64,000 bases of DNA from Curvularia sp. ZM96 (taxonomy: Eukaryota; Ascomycota; Dothideomycetes; Pleosporales; Pleosporaceae): contig JAJGBQ010000003.1 in NCBI GenBank assembly GCA_022457065.1, positions 3,782,001 to 3,846,000 of the forward strand. The letters are read 5' to 3'. Positions 44,659 to 56,069 of the stretch are shown piece by piece; the first letter of the stretch is position 1, and each line of letters begins with the position of its first letter. The notes beneath the pieces were generated by a model that worked only from the letters and a program-made list of their open reading frames with translations, searched no databases and was not told the origin of the DNA. The translations under genes were made by a program, and so were the position numbers.

Positions 44659-46509
44659 ATGCAGTCCATGTTCCGCCTTCCATGGTGTAACGAGTCGCCT
44701 GGCGACAAAATCATGGAGAAGTCCACTCTCCACAAGCAAAGGCCGCTGCCGGTCGACATGCCAAACTTCATGAACAAGATCAAGCGGAAAAGGACAGACA
44801 GTCCTGAGCCGTCGCCCGCGCAGCACGCCCACGTAGTAAAGAAGTGGAAAGACGCTCACGGTGACATGAAGCCAGCTGCCCTGAATGCAAGCGCAAGAGC
44901 CGCAGTTGAGAATGCACGCCCTGCAGAGACAGTGGCAGCTGCCCAAGTTCCAGATGCCAGACCAAAGGCACAACCTGTAAAGAAAGAGAGCAAGAACAAG
45001 CCTTCAGGACTTCAACAACAGACCGTCAAGCCAGACTCCATCAACACACCCGCTACCACCATGGACTCTGGACTGACTGCCGTGCAACAAGCCATCGAGG
45101 CTCAAATCAACTACGAGATCCTGCTCAAGCACAACGAGCTCCGTTTGATCGAGCAGGAGCTCGCCAAATGCCAGGTGTCTCTCGAGCAACTAAGGCGCTG
45201 TTCACTGATTCCTTTCCCCGGAACCGAGGGTCTCAACGAAGACGTCAGCCTGGGCCTTGGTCCTTCTCTGCAGCCCCCAGCAGGCTACACTCAACCGCAG
45301 TATGCCGCGCCATGGGGAGTCACTGACGGTCCGTACACTCGCCACTATGCTAAATGGTTGATCTCGGACGTCAAGTTTGATTCTGTTTCCGAACGTGCTC
45401 TCGCCCAGCAAGCTCAAGGCTACTTCGGCACTGGTGAGGGCAGGACGACGCGCGGCAGCTTTGCTGACTATGGCTCAGCTCACAGAGGCCGCACGTCGCG
45501 AACTTCGACTGGAATGTTGAAGCTCACGCCTCTTGGTGAAACTCCAGCACCAGCGCCAAAGATAGACCCTCTTTTGCACAAGCGGTCCACCGACGGCCAG
45601 TGGGTACGCCTGTACTGTGCTCAGTGCGGCCACAGCAACTTCTCAAACACTCAGGGTTTCCTTAACCACTGCCGCATCAAGCACAACCAAGTGTTCAAGA
45701 GCCACGATGCAGCAGCTATTGCGTGCGGTGTGCCTGTCGAATCTAACGATGGGGCAAACCCTGTTCCCGCGAGTGAGCCTGCCAACGCGCCAGCAGCAAC
45801 ACCAACAGTGTCTTTCCCTACACCGGCCACTCCTGGTATTGTTCACCCGCTGGCTGCTCAAACCGCACCTGTTGCACATGCTCCACAAGTACACCGGAAC
45901 CCGAATGCATCTTCCAACGTGTCCAAACCTGCACCGCCACCTAGCTTCATCAAGTCATCCCCGACACCCTATTTGGCAGCCCGCTTTCAGAACAGCGGCA
46001 CTCCCGGCAACTTTAAGGAGCTCGTCGACACTGTCAGGGCCAAGGTTGACTTGGACGCAATAGATGCCTCGGATGATGACAGTGCAGACAACAGCGTTGC
46101 ACCCACTCCGGTAACCAATGTGGCACCGCATCTCGCCCGTCTTCCCGCCAGTGCTCCAGCAAGCAAAACCCCGGCAAGAGCAGGCAGTAAGAAAGGTTCC
46201 CATCCAAGTCACGCCCGCCTGCCCATGTCTCTGCCATCCCCCATCAAGTCTCAAGGACATGATGACCTGCCCCACTCCCCAGTAGACCTCAGCCCTCATA
46301 CTGTTGAGTCTAACCCGGGTCTAGTGAGCGATCATGATGACGACGATGATGACGATGCAGACGACGCACATAGCCAGCTTGACCTCGGGATTGACGATCA
46401 TGTCATGGTCGAAGACTCGAGCGACGTTGAGGGTGTGCAAGAACGCCGGGGTTCTCGGCAAGGACTGCATGGATGTTTCGAAAAGGGCGAGGGCAGCCGT
46501 GAGCATTGA
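44659..46509 (+). CDS. AHC1-like C2H2 zinc finger protein (ADA/SAGA-type chromatin factor)
   Basis: 616 aa, single frame. Residues 1-140 are basic and disordered (NKIKRKRTDSPEPS). A helical segment at about 140-180 (IEAQINYEILLKHNELRLIEQEL) looks like a coiled coil. Around residue 315-345 lies an atypical zinc finger: RLYCAQCGHSNFS then GFLNHCRIKH, Cys-X2-Cys and His-X4-His spaced by about 13 residues, followed by FKSHDAAAIACG. This finger plus follow-on resembles the fungal AHC1 subunit of the ADA histone acetyltransferase complex. The C-terminal half is Pro/Ala-rich and ends in an acidic DDDDDDADD block. Assignment to AHC1 is by resemblance; other fungal proteins carry a similar finger. Confidence 0.75.
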   Translation: MQSMFRLPWCNESPGDKIMEKSTLHKQRPLPVDMPNFMNKIKRKRTDSPEPSPAQHAHVVKKWKDAHGDMKPAALNASARAAVENARPAETVAAAQVPDARPKAQPVKKESKNKPSGLQQQTVKPDSINTPATTMDSGLTAVQQAIEAQINYEILLKHNELRLIEQELAKCQVSLEQLRRCSLIPFPGTEGLNEDVSLGLGPSLQPPAGYTQPQYAAPWGVTDGPYTRHYAKWLISDVKFDSVSERALAQQAQGYFGTGEGRTTRGSFADYGSAHRGRTSRTSTGMLKLTPLGETPAPAPKIDPLLHKRSTDGQWVRLYCAQCGHSNFSNTQGFLNHCRIKHNQVFKSHDAAAIACGVPVESNDGANPVPASEPANAPAATPTVSFPTPATPGIVHPLAAQTAPVAHAPQVHRNPNASSNVSKPAPPPSFIKSSPTPYLAARFQNSGTPGNFKELVDTVRAKVDLDAIDASDDDSADNSVAPTPVTNVAPHLARLPASAPASKTPARAGSKKGSHPSHARLPMSLPSPIKSQGHDDLPHSPVDLSPHTVESNPGLVSDHDDDDDDDADDAHSQLDLGIDDHVMVEDSSDVEGVQERRGSRQGLHGCFEKGEGSREH

Positions 46510-47199
46510 GCAGTAGGAGCGAGTTAGGTCCGGCTTGTACTGCTGGTGTTTCCTTGTCCTTTCCCCCCTTTCCGATCATCCTGTCCCTGAAACGATGTTA
46601 TTCTTCTCCTTCTTTTTTCTCTCTTACTACTTCATTATACACTGGTGCCAGCAATGGACAGGGAGGTCCGCTGGTCAGGACAGGGGTATTGTTCTGCTTT
46701 TTAGTCTTTTTACTTGTCTGTTTACGTTTGTTCTCATGATTCAACAAAATCGGTCAGACATCTCATCTCATGCGCGCCTCGCGAGGTGTTGAGTATGGCG
46801 CTGGAAACGTCGTGTATTATCATCCCCTGTATGGAACAATGGTGTTCTGGTTGGAAATGGCTGCTGGGGTGGTTTAGATGGACTTTTTGGGGTGCTGGTA
46901 CACATTTTGCTTTTGCGCTCCCATACACGGCTGGCTTGACGGGCTAGCAGAAGCCGGCGAGCGTAAAAGCTCGTCTGCTTGTATATACTTTAATCTCATG
47001 ACGCTCTGCATTTCATGGATGTTTGTGAAAAGTGCTGTGACTAATGGAAACGTGTTCTGAGATGATGCTACGATGTACTACCAAACACTCCGTATAACGC
47101 CTCGCTTCATAAGACCTGTCTAGCTAGTATACTCCCTTGATGAATATACAGTGAATCCTTGCTTGTCTTGTCGCACCGTAATTTACACCAAGTCCCATT
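46510..47199. other. convergent intergenic region
   Basis: 690 bp between converging genes; T-rich 3' UTR-like sequence after 46550. No gene seen. Confidence 0.5.
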
Positions 47200-47570
47200 T
47201 TATCCCATAAACTCGAGTGCCTGTTTGAACGTTAGTTCTTGTCCTATCCCACCTAAATTCCACCCCAACCAAGATCCCAAGTCTCGCACAAGGGTAAATA
47301 CTTACAGCCATAACCACGCATGCAATACTAACATAGGGACTCAGTCGCTCCCCTACGCGCGCCGCCTTCCACAACGGCGACACAATCCAGTTTTCCTTGT
47401 TGCGGTCAATGATACCGGGGAAGACGGAGTGCGCGTAGGTGGAGGTGCAGATAGTCAGGAGGATGACGAGGAGGAGGGATTGAAAGTTGAAGAGGGCAGT
47501 CTATGCGGATGATGGGTTAGTTAATGTGGGAGAGGGGTGGGAGTGAGAAGGAGGAGAGGGGAGGTACCAT
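47200..47570 (-). CDS. KSH1: Kish / TMEM167 family protein (yeast Ksh1), Golgi secretory pathway
   Basis: Small membrane protein of the early secretory pathway, essential in yeast. Three exons: 47570-47568 (ATG only), 47500-47306 and 47220-47200; introns 67 bp (donor GTACCT) and 85 bp (donor GTAAGT, branch CTAAC). The product is 72 aa, the exact family length. Exon 2 carries nearly the whole protein: TALFNFQSLLLVILLTICTS, then a short lumenal part with IIDRNK, LWKAARVGERLSPYVSIACVVMA. The last exon gives ALEFMG. Because the coding exons are short and split, no single frame shows the protein. Head to head with TAF13. Confidence 0.93.
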
Positions 47571-48042
47571 TGTGGGTGTTGCGCTGGCGGTTGCGCTGGC
47601 GCTATCAGTCGGGATTTAAGGTATCGAGGAGAGAGCAGGTGGTAGGAGACGGTGTATGTGGCTCTACGGCGTAAAGAGAGTGGTGTGTAGTTGTAGTTGT
47701 CGATGTCGCATGTGCATAGTGGTGGTGGGTATATCCGCGGCGAAGGCGCCAATGCGGCGACCCGCACCCGCACCGATCGTCATTGCAGGCGCGCCTGGGC
47801 GCTGGGAACTACGTACTACCGCACTACCTTGTTTGAACGCGACATCAGCCTTTACCTCTGCTGCTGCGGATATTGGCCTCATCTACACGACAAATAAAAC
47901 GCACGCAATAATCGCATACGGATAAAAGTGTCTCGTCTGATTCGCATCGACGCGACGGGTTTGGTCGACAACGACAACGACAACAATAGTCGTCCGTCTA
48001 CACACTTCGAGTCTAAAAAAGACGGAGTGATTTCACACCAAA
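47571..48042. other. shared promoter of KSH1 and TAF13
   Basis: 472 bp between divergent start codons. G+C-rich near KSH1; no specific element identified. Confidence 0.5.
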
Positions 48043-48617
48043 ATGACGGAACCGCGCATGCGCCTGCGCCATAAAGGGCAGCAATTCCCTACCCAAGACT
48101 GTACGCCACACTCGTCTTCCCCCATTTCACCTCTCGCTCCCTCTCTACCCACAACACTCAACTAACACCCCATGGCGGGCCAACAGTAGAAGCCTTCCTC
48201 CTCGCCTTCGGCGACAACGACTACCCTTTACCGGAAACCGTGCGCGTCCTCGATGAAATCATAACCGACTACATCATCGAAACATGCCACGAAGCCGCAT
48301 CCGTCGCTCACCACGCCCGTCGTGCGAAAATTAAACTCGACGATTTCAAGTTCATGCTGCGCCGTGACACGGGCAAACTGGGCAGGGTGAGCGAGATGCT
48401 GGAGACGGATAAGGAGTTGAAGAGGAAGAGGAAGGCGTTCGATACGGACGAGGGCGCGGTGATTGCGGATAGGGAGAAGGAGAGGGAGAGGGAGGAGGGG
48501 GACAAGGGGCGGAAGAAGAAGGATGAGGTCGGGGCAGCAGACGAAGAGGAGAGGAGGAGGAAGAAGAAAAAGAAGAAGAGGGAGGAAGGGGATGCGGGGA
48601 CGCTGAGGAGTACCTGA
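48043..48617 (+). CDS. TAF13: TFIID subunit TAF13
   Basis: Histone-fold subunit of the general transcription factor TFIID; pairs with TAF11. Two exons: 48043-48100 and 48187-48617 (86-bp intron with branch CTAAC), 162 aa. The start MTEPRMRLRHKGQQF plus the join give FPTQDLEAFLLAFGDND, the expected first helix of the fold; then LDEIITDYIIETCHEA and KIKLDDFKFMLRRD complete it. The last 70 residues are a Lys/Glu/Arg-rich low-complexity tail (RRRKKKKKK) not needed for the fold. Confidence 0.93.
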
Positions 48618-49433
48618 GATAGGATGGGGCCCTCGGAGATCTTCCTTTCTACACGGTGGAAAGAAGAGTCCAAAGTGAGAGGCTGGTGGAGTGGAGTGAG
48701 GGGGCTCTTTCTTCATGAGAGGGCCGACTATTGGAGAGCACAAGCGCAAAATCGTACACGACTCCGCTTGTTCTGGCTGTGTTTCTTTGTTTCGAGAAAA
48801 CAGGACGCGGTACACGAGTCTACTTGACCTCGGCTCCTTCAGCCAGAGCGCAATCAAATTGGGGAAACAAGCGCCTCGTCAACTACACTCTTGCTGAGAG
48901 AGTGTGTACAACTAACAAAGAGTCACCCCTACACATTTTCCACAAGTGTACAGTATATATTTCAAAACCATGAGATACCCTCAAAACAATGCAAGATACC
49001 AAGAGCACAGACGTATATCTCAACAATAACCAAATCCTGCGTATTCAATAGAGTTCAACATATTCTAGCATTCCGTAGTCTAGCATACGCCTCGGCGTAG
49101 TGGTAGTAGTAGCCGGCCGTATCAAACAAAAACTACTACTAGTTGTACAGCGTTTTTGTGATGAGTAAAAGTTTTTTTGACGAATCGAGCAGCCCAGCCG
49201 GTGCATCTCTCTACCTCGTCATGTTCTTCATCATCATCACCTTCATTGTCATGAATGGGTAAACCCCCCGAATTTTCCGAGTTGTTTCCACCCGCATTCG
49301 TAAATGCTGAATCCATTAAGCATCTCGAAAATGGCCATGTCCACGCCCTTTGCTAGAGGCTTGACTCCGTCTAGAATAAACGCGTTAGCCAAACGCCAAA
49401 CTCCTTGCAATGTGTCCCTTTTGTTGGGCATGC
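48618..49433. other. convergent intergenic region
   Basis: 816 bp between TAF13 and eIF3f stop codons. A frame at 49304-49433 overlaps the eIF3f 3' end only as a shadow. No gene seen. Confidence 0.5.
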
Positions 49434-50576
49434 TCATGCCTCTTGTTCCCGCTGTTGCCTGCCCTTGCCGCCTCGTCGGTCACCACCCTTGCCCCTGTTT
49501 TCGCCATCTTTCTTGCCCTCGCCGCCAAGAACATCACCACCACCCATGGTCAGCGCTGCGGTTGCGAGACGGTTGGAAAGATCGATTTGTGTCCGGATTG
49601 TGTTGGCGAGGTACGACACTACGAGGACGTCTTGGATGTGTGCGTTGCTGCTAAAAGTTAGCAAATTCAAATACATATGAAAAACCTTGTCTCAACATAC
49701 AAGTCACGCTCAATGTCAGCAGCCTCAACCTTGGGCGCTAAGCTGAGTGCGTTCATCAAAAACTGGCCCAGCGCAGATGAAGGCTCGGCCTCCTCGTCCA
49801 GAACATTGTTGACATAGGTAGACACGCGCTCAAGCATGTCCAAGACATGTTGGATGGCACGCTCCAGTGAATCCAGGTCGGTCATGACCTCCTGTGACCG
49901 GTCCTCGTTGTCCTTTGCGGCTGAAATGAGCTCCAGACCTGACCTCTCGGCCTCGCCGTACTTGATTTCGTGGGGCACTGGGATGAACAGGCAAGAGTCG
50001 GCGGCGCGCTCGGCAGTGACACCAATTGGTGCGGAAATGTAAGTCTTGGACTCAATGTCCTGGCCGGGAATGGTCGAGACAGTCAGGTGCACAGCAGGGT
50101 GTGGCCATGTGCCGTCGCCCTGTTGGCTGTAGAAGTTCTGGATGAGGGCGGAGAAGGTGTTGAGGTCGCTGCTGGTTGCGTACCAGCCGACGAGGACTTC
50201 GCGGGGGTTGGCGCGGAGGTGCAGGGCGAGCATCTGCTTCTGGTAGTCCATGTCTACCTCGACTTGCTCGGCCGTCTCGGTGTGGGGGACAGCATAGCAG
50301 TTGCGGATTTCAATCTCGGTGCCGTCCTCGCTGCGGGTGCCGAGGAGGGTGCCAATGACGCGTTCCTGGTCGGCGGGGCGGCGGAGGGCGTGGTCGAGAA
50401 TGGAGAAGACGGCCTGTTCATAGCGGGTCAGAGAGCGAAGCGAACAGCCTCTCACTGCAGTTGTCGCATACCTGGGGCTGGATGGCGACGTTCAGCGGGG
50501 CAGTCGACGGCTGGGCACCTAGAGGCGCTGGGCCGAGCGGGCGCGCGAGATGGAGGAAGGAGTCGTTCTCGGCCAT
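49434..50576 (-). CDS. eIF3f: eukaryotic translation initiation factor 3 subunit F
   Basis: MPN-domain subunit of eIF3. Three exons: 50576-50472, 50413-49701, 49650-49434 (introns 58 and 50 bp), 344 aa. The start [16 protein letters not shown] is joined to the MPN core: [58 protein letters not shown]. No complete metal-binding JAMM motif is seen, as in most eIF3f. The last exon adds [25 protein letters not shown] and a Gly/Lys-rich tail. The second acceptor is a NAGNAG site (TAGCAG at 49653-49648), so two isoforms differing by one residue are possible. Head to head with UTP25. Confidence 0.95.
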
Positions 50577-50953
50577 GATAGCGATTTGAGCGTGGCGGTC
50601 GTGGTGCTGCCGGGGACGTGGGTGGTGGTGGTGGTGAGGCGTGGGCGGCTATCAAAGATGTCAATGTGTTGGTGGGGCACGACGATATTCTTCACGAAAT
50701 CTGGGCAGGTGCGGTTCGCTTGCACGGGCCATGTCGATATATTTTCTGGTAGTCGCCCGCCTGCACGACAGCCGCATGCTGCAGACGCGCTATAAACATC
50801 CCGAAAATTTAATTGCTGCGTGACTGGAGCAGCACGCACATCCAGGACAGAGACACTCGGCTGCCGTATAATTCTGGTTTTGTCAAACTCTGCGACACCC
50901 ATCCATTCATCTCGTTCGCAGTCAGGCGCATTCGACTGGCGCGCACAGCGACT
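50577..50953. other. shared promoter of eIF3f and UTP25
   Basis: 377 bp between divergent start codons; both genes serve translation or ribosome making. No element identified with confidence. Confidence 0.5.
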
Positions 50954-53164
50954 ATGGCGCCCATGAGAGGTCGCGGAGGCTTCCGGGGTAGAGGGCGAGG
51001 CAGAGGCGGCGCAAGAGGACGGGGAAGAGGAGGCAGTAGAGGGGGTTTCGCTGCTGCAAGGACCGCCGATCAGGTCGAAGATTCGTGAGTACGGGTATTG
51101 CTGGTAGAGAGGATCATTCACATGCTGACTGGGGGTCCAAGCAATGTCGATATGCGCGCACCATCCGACTCTGAAGAAAGCGAATCCGAACCATCCGACA
51201 ATGATGCCTCCGACGACGAAGAAGAAGAAGAGGCACAGCCAGCCGCCAACGCCTACGCAGCCCTCCTACAATCTTTTTCCGCGCGCGATACCGGTTCTGA
51301 CGAGCCCCGTAAAAAGCGACGGAAACTCCAACACGAGGATGAACAACAGGAGACTACCATGGACATGAATCGCACAGAGGACGACTCTTCACCAGAAGCC
51401 GAGGGGAGTATAGGAGAGGACGAGGCAGAACAAGGCGATTCCGACGACGAGGTAGCAGATGGAGACGACGCCAAGGAGCACGAATTGGAAAAAGCCTATG
51501 AAAAACATTTCGCAAACCCAGATGAGAACGAGTTGGCAGCACGGCTGAAGCGGATAGCGGCGAATCAGTGGTCATCGCAGAGGTTGCACAATGCTTCAGG
51601 CAACACCAAGGGCTTTGGTATCCTCCAAGTCCCAAGTGACGAGGTTCAGCCACCGGCCAAGAAAGTTAAGACCACCCGCGACGTCCAGTTGAAGGCCCGG
51701 CTAGTGGAGAATGCACAAAAGAAGATCGGAGACTTTAGCCCAGTCGAACAAACCATTGCTCCGTCCTTGTTTGGCTACCAAGATGTGCTCTTCGGAGCGC
51801 GAACAGTGCAAAACGCCAGTCGCCTTCGAGACATCACTTGTCTACACGCGCTCAACCATATCCTCATGACCCGAGACCGAGTCCTGAAGAACAATGCAAA
51901 GCTGGCGGCTGCGAGCGATGACGCCGATGTCGAATACCGCGACCAAGGCTTTACGCGACCCAAGATCCTCTTCCTTCTCGAGACTAAGCAGGCCTGTGTG
52001 CGCGTACTAGACTCCATCACCAAACTCTATGATTTTGAGCAGCAGGAAAACAAAAAGCGATTCCTTGATGGCTTCTCACTCCCAGAGGACAAGTTTTCGG
52101 ATGATAAACCAGCAGACTTCCGTGAGCTTTTCGAAGGCAATGACGAGAACGAGTTCCGCATTGGTGTCAAGCTGACGCGCAAGACACTGAAGTTGTTCTC
52201 AACATTCTACAACTCAGACATCATCTTCGCCTCTACCCTTGGCCTGCGTCGAGCAATCGAGTCTGGGGACCCCAAGAAGCGAGATTACGACTTCCTGTCA
52301 TCTATCGAGATGGTCATAATGGAGCAGGCGGACGCCACCCTGATGCAAAATTGGGATCACACAGAGTTCGTGTTCGAGCGCCTCAACCTCCAGCCAAAGG
52401 ACTCTCACGGCTGCGACTTTTCCCGAGTGCGGTCGTGGTACCTGGACGGACACGCAGCACACATCCGCCAGACAATTGTACTATCTGCATTCCTGACGCC
52501 AAAGATCAACACTCTGTACAACAAGCACATGCGCAACGTAGCCGGACGGTTAAAGTACACTGCCGACAACACCGATGGACTCATAGAAACAATGTCCTAC
52601 GGCGTGAAACAAACATTCCTGCGCTTCGACTCACCATCTCATCTTACCGATCCAGACGCGCGTTTCAAATACTTCAACACATCGATTCTACCCTCGATCA
52701 ACCGCATGCCAAAACCCCCTGAGGGCGGTTTGGGTGTTTTGGTCTTTATTCCATCCTACCTGGACTTTGTTCGCGTCCGTAACTCGCTTGTTGACTCAGA
52801 CTTTTCGTATGCCTCCATCAGCGAATATACCGACCCGACGGATGTGCGCAAAGCACGCTCACACTTTATGAACGGCAAGCACTCACTGCTGTTGTACACA
52901 GGCCGTGCGCATCACTTCCATAGATACAAGATTCGAGGCGTAAAGCGAGTCGTGTTCTACGGCATACCTGAGAACCCTATATTCTACGACGAGGTGGTAG
53001 GCTTCATTGGCAAGACACTGGAACGGGCTGAGATCAGCCGGGCAGAAGCAAACGTCAGAGTGTGCTTTTCGAAATGGGAGAAGATGGAGCTGGAGAGGAT
53101 TGTTGGCACGAAGAGAGTAGGCAAGATGATCGCGGATAAGGGCGATGTCTTCGACTTTGTATAG
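50954..53164 (+). CDS. UTP25: U3 snoRNP-associated protein Utp25 (DEF family)
   Basis: Nucleolar factor of the small-subunit processome, a degenerate DEAD-helicase fold. Two exons: 50954-51084 and 51142-53164 (57-bp intron), 717 aa. N terminus is RGG-rich (about residues 5-35, RGRGRGRGG), then an acidic block (EESESEPSDNDASDDEEEEEE-like). The family core follows: FSPVEQTIAPSLFGYQDVLFG, RPKILFLLETKQACVRVL, NSDIIFASTLGLRRAI, EMVIMEQADATLMQNWDHTEFVFERLN, and the end with YTGRAHHFHRYKIRGVKRVVFYGIPENPIFY. The helicase Walker A is absent, as in the family. Confidence 0.95.
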
Positions 53165-53545
53165 ATATTTAGAATAAGCTACATAGATAATCTATCTTTT
53201 GATGACACAATAACAGCGCACTTGTTGGTTGAAGGCATGAATCTATTGACCGTTGATCCCTTGTCTCGCCTACTACTACACTCATACTCGATGGAAATTA
53301 AGCTCGCCGACACAGGGTCTATGCTCATCTATGCGTTCGTTTGAGCCGAATATGGTCTCAAACCATTGGCCAGGTTCTGTGTGTGCCTTACAAGTGAGGG
53401 GATCGCACTTGCCTGTCGTTTACGTTCACTTTCACCCTGTGCAGTACCACTGGGTCTAGCGGCTACGCCTCACTTTCATCAACTTCTTCACACACCAGCT
53501 GAGTATACGCACCCATAGAGCCGCCACATCTGTTTTTCAAACAAA
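53165..53545. other. intergenic region
   Basis: 381 bp between two + strand genes; no gene seen. Confidence 0.5.
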
Positions 53546-54907
53546 ATGAAGCTTTCTCTTGCCCTTCTTGTGTTGATATCCGCCTTGGCTGCCGCCGGTG
53601 TCGTCCCTTCGTCCGATGCGTCACTTCAAAGCTTCACAAGCAGTTCCAACGACACCCTCTTCGATGACACCTTCCTCGACTTGAGCTCTTCTTCTACAGC
53701 CCATACCAATGCCGAACCTTCCAAATTCGACAAGGCCGCCGAGATCGGGCGCACCCTCGATGCAGCCATGAGGTCCAAAGACAGCATCGCCCGATGGTTC
53801 TTCAAAGACTTCCCCAACTTTCGAGAAACCTGCCAAAGTCCCTTCGATGGCGACGGACGAGAGGAGCTCAAGAAGTGGGGCTTCGATGATAGCGAGGCAC
53901 TGAGCAAGGACATCGAGAAGGATTGTGACTTTGACAAGTATCATGGCATCAAGGCTGTTTTTGACGAGCTGGGCCTAGATACCAGGGCAGAGAAAGATGG
54001 AGGATCAAACAAGTGCTTCAAGATCAACCATCGCGATGGTCCTGCGATCAAGAGGCTTCCGGATGGTACTCTGCCTAGCGAAGCGAATCAGTATTACGAG
54101 GTGTGCGGTAAGGAATACAGGGTAAGTTGCAGATCACAGTATGGAAACGGACATGTGTTAACTCAACAGTCGCATAGGCTACCGGTGCTACCTATGAATT
54201 TGCCGTCAATCCAAACGGACTCGTCGCTCTGATGAATATCATGAGCATGTCGTTCTGCGCCGAGAAGTTCACCTGGTTTCGAAAGCCACGTCCAGATGAG
54301 CTACCTCATATTGGCACACCACAAGACATAGCATGGGCGGTTTGGAACCGAGCGGGTGCTTCCAACATTGCAGATGTCAAGTACCTTCTTGTCACACAGA
54401 TCATGAATGCAGGGTCTCGAGAGATCTTCAGGGCAGCGCTTGGAACGCTGCAACCTCCCGAGAGTGAGCACAAGATTTGGCCTGGTCACGAGTTCAGCAT
54501 GGACACGACTGCGGGTCGGGCAATCTTGGGTTAGTATTTGTGCCGCATCTACATGACTGCAAGTTATGTTCTGACACTGACATAACTCACTAGGCTCGCC
54601 CGTTGGAAGATGGGCTGGATACTTCCTCCTACAGCACAAAGAGAAGCTCGGCGGCAATCGCTTCATTTCAAAGGTCAGGGTGTTCCGACCCGACGCCGCT
54701 TCTCTTCCGTATCTTGTTTTCTACGTAGATCCAACACCGGCTGGACCTGGTTCTACTGCGGATACAGAGCCTCGCGGACTATCCAGGTCGGACAGCGTCA
54801 TTGCAAATACTGAACAGTACAACGATACGAAACCATCACGCACTGTGAGAAAGAGTGCTAACGAGGAGCACCTGGTGCGAAAGCATATCATACGTGCTGA
54901 GTCTTAG
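53546..54907 (+). CDS. predicted secreted protein of unknown function
   Basis: Three exons: 53546-54121, 54178-54529, 54594-54907 (introns 56 and 64 bp, both with CTAAC/AACTCA-like branch regions), 413 aa. Signal peptide MKLSLALLVLISALAAAG, cleaved near the VVPSS segment. Ser-rich to residue 55, then helical and charged with scattered Cys (CQSPFDG, DCDFDKYHG, KCFKIN, EVCGKEY, FCAEKF), which suggests disulphides. The last exon holds a W-G-R-W-A-G-type segment (VGRWAGYFLLQHKEKLGGNRF). No known domain recognised; a candidate effector or wall protein, larger than typical small effectors. The frame is unbroken only after splicing. Confidence 0.75.
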
Positions 54908-56069
54908 TCGACAGAAGCTGGAAGGGATATCAGGACCTTCAGCTTCTGATGTACACCAATCCAACATGACAGGCCTTAGAAGGAGACCTTATTAGACGGA
55001 AGACATGTATTTCAACAATTGTAGTGGCTGGGGTTACTGCTGGAAGGAATCACAAAGACTGACTAAGGCACCTACATATGAGGCTTGAAGCTAGGCCAGA
55101 AACTGGTAAACACATATCGGTTTACATATAATCCGCTCGTATTGTATCGCGATGGCTGAATGGGCGATTGCTGACACGGAATTATTGATTGCTATGGCAC
55201 GAACGGATAAAATTCGCATTGAGCATGGCATACGTTGCGAGGGTGGCATCATCCGGAAGGCCTGCGGACAGGTCCAAGGTGAATCCAAGACACTTGCCGC
55301 ATCACCCGACGCGATTTCGTCATGGCCGCGGTAGTGTACCTGCGTCTGCCTGCGATTCCAAGCAGTGATGTACTTTTAGAACGTGTACAAAGGCGAACTG
55401 CACCCGTACCGGGATGGACGGCAGAACCCAAAAAAGGCGTAGTCCTTGGCAATATTTGCACGGTTCGGCGCCTTCCTTCGCGGGGGTATCGTGACGTTGG
55501 GTTGCCAGTCAAACCAGCCCCCCGCCATACCACTCTCACGCATTGCCAACAAAGCCCGCCGAGAGCAACAACATGCACTGTGCCTCTTCAAGTCTCCACG
55601 CTGCTAGGCAGACAGCCCGACACTGATTTGCCGGCGGTGCGGTGAAGGCCACGTCGAGTGGCTGGGGCGCTTAGTCGACGCCAGACTCCACCCACCAGAT
55701 AGGCGCGAAACATGTGCCGCCAAGCCCAACGCCTCACGAGTCTCTCGCCGTCCCATCCAATGGCTTGAGCCCATTCGGACTATGCATGGTTCCAGGGCAG
55801 CGCTACATCTGCGCTGACACGGCAAAGTACCTCGATGGGCGGGTCACGGCGGTGTGCCGAGCCTCCAGACAAGCTTCCTAACCTCTCGTTTGCGGCGCTG
55901 CAGTAGCCGCGAGCAGGAAAGCCCGATCCGAGCATATCTTTCTCGCCCTTATTATAGCTACGGAGTACCCATACCCTTGCGACCTGGCTGTTTCTCCTGC
56001 GTCGTTTGTTGCCGTTGCCTGTTGTACCCAGTACCAGGTCTGCGTGATTCTTCAACATAACGCGCCAAC
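54908..56069. other. intergenic region
   Basis: 1.16 kb between two + strand genes; short frames on both strands without family. No element recognised. Confidence 0.5.
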
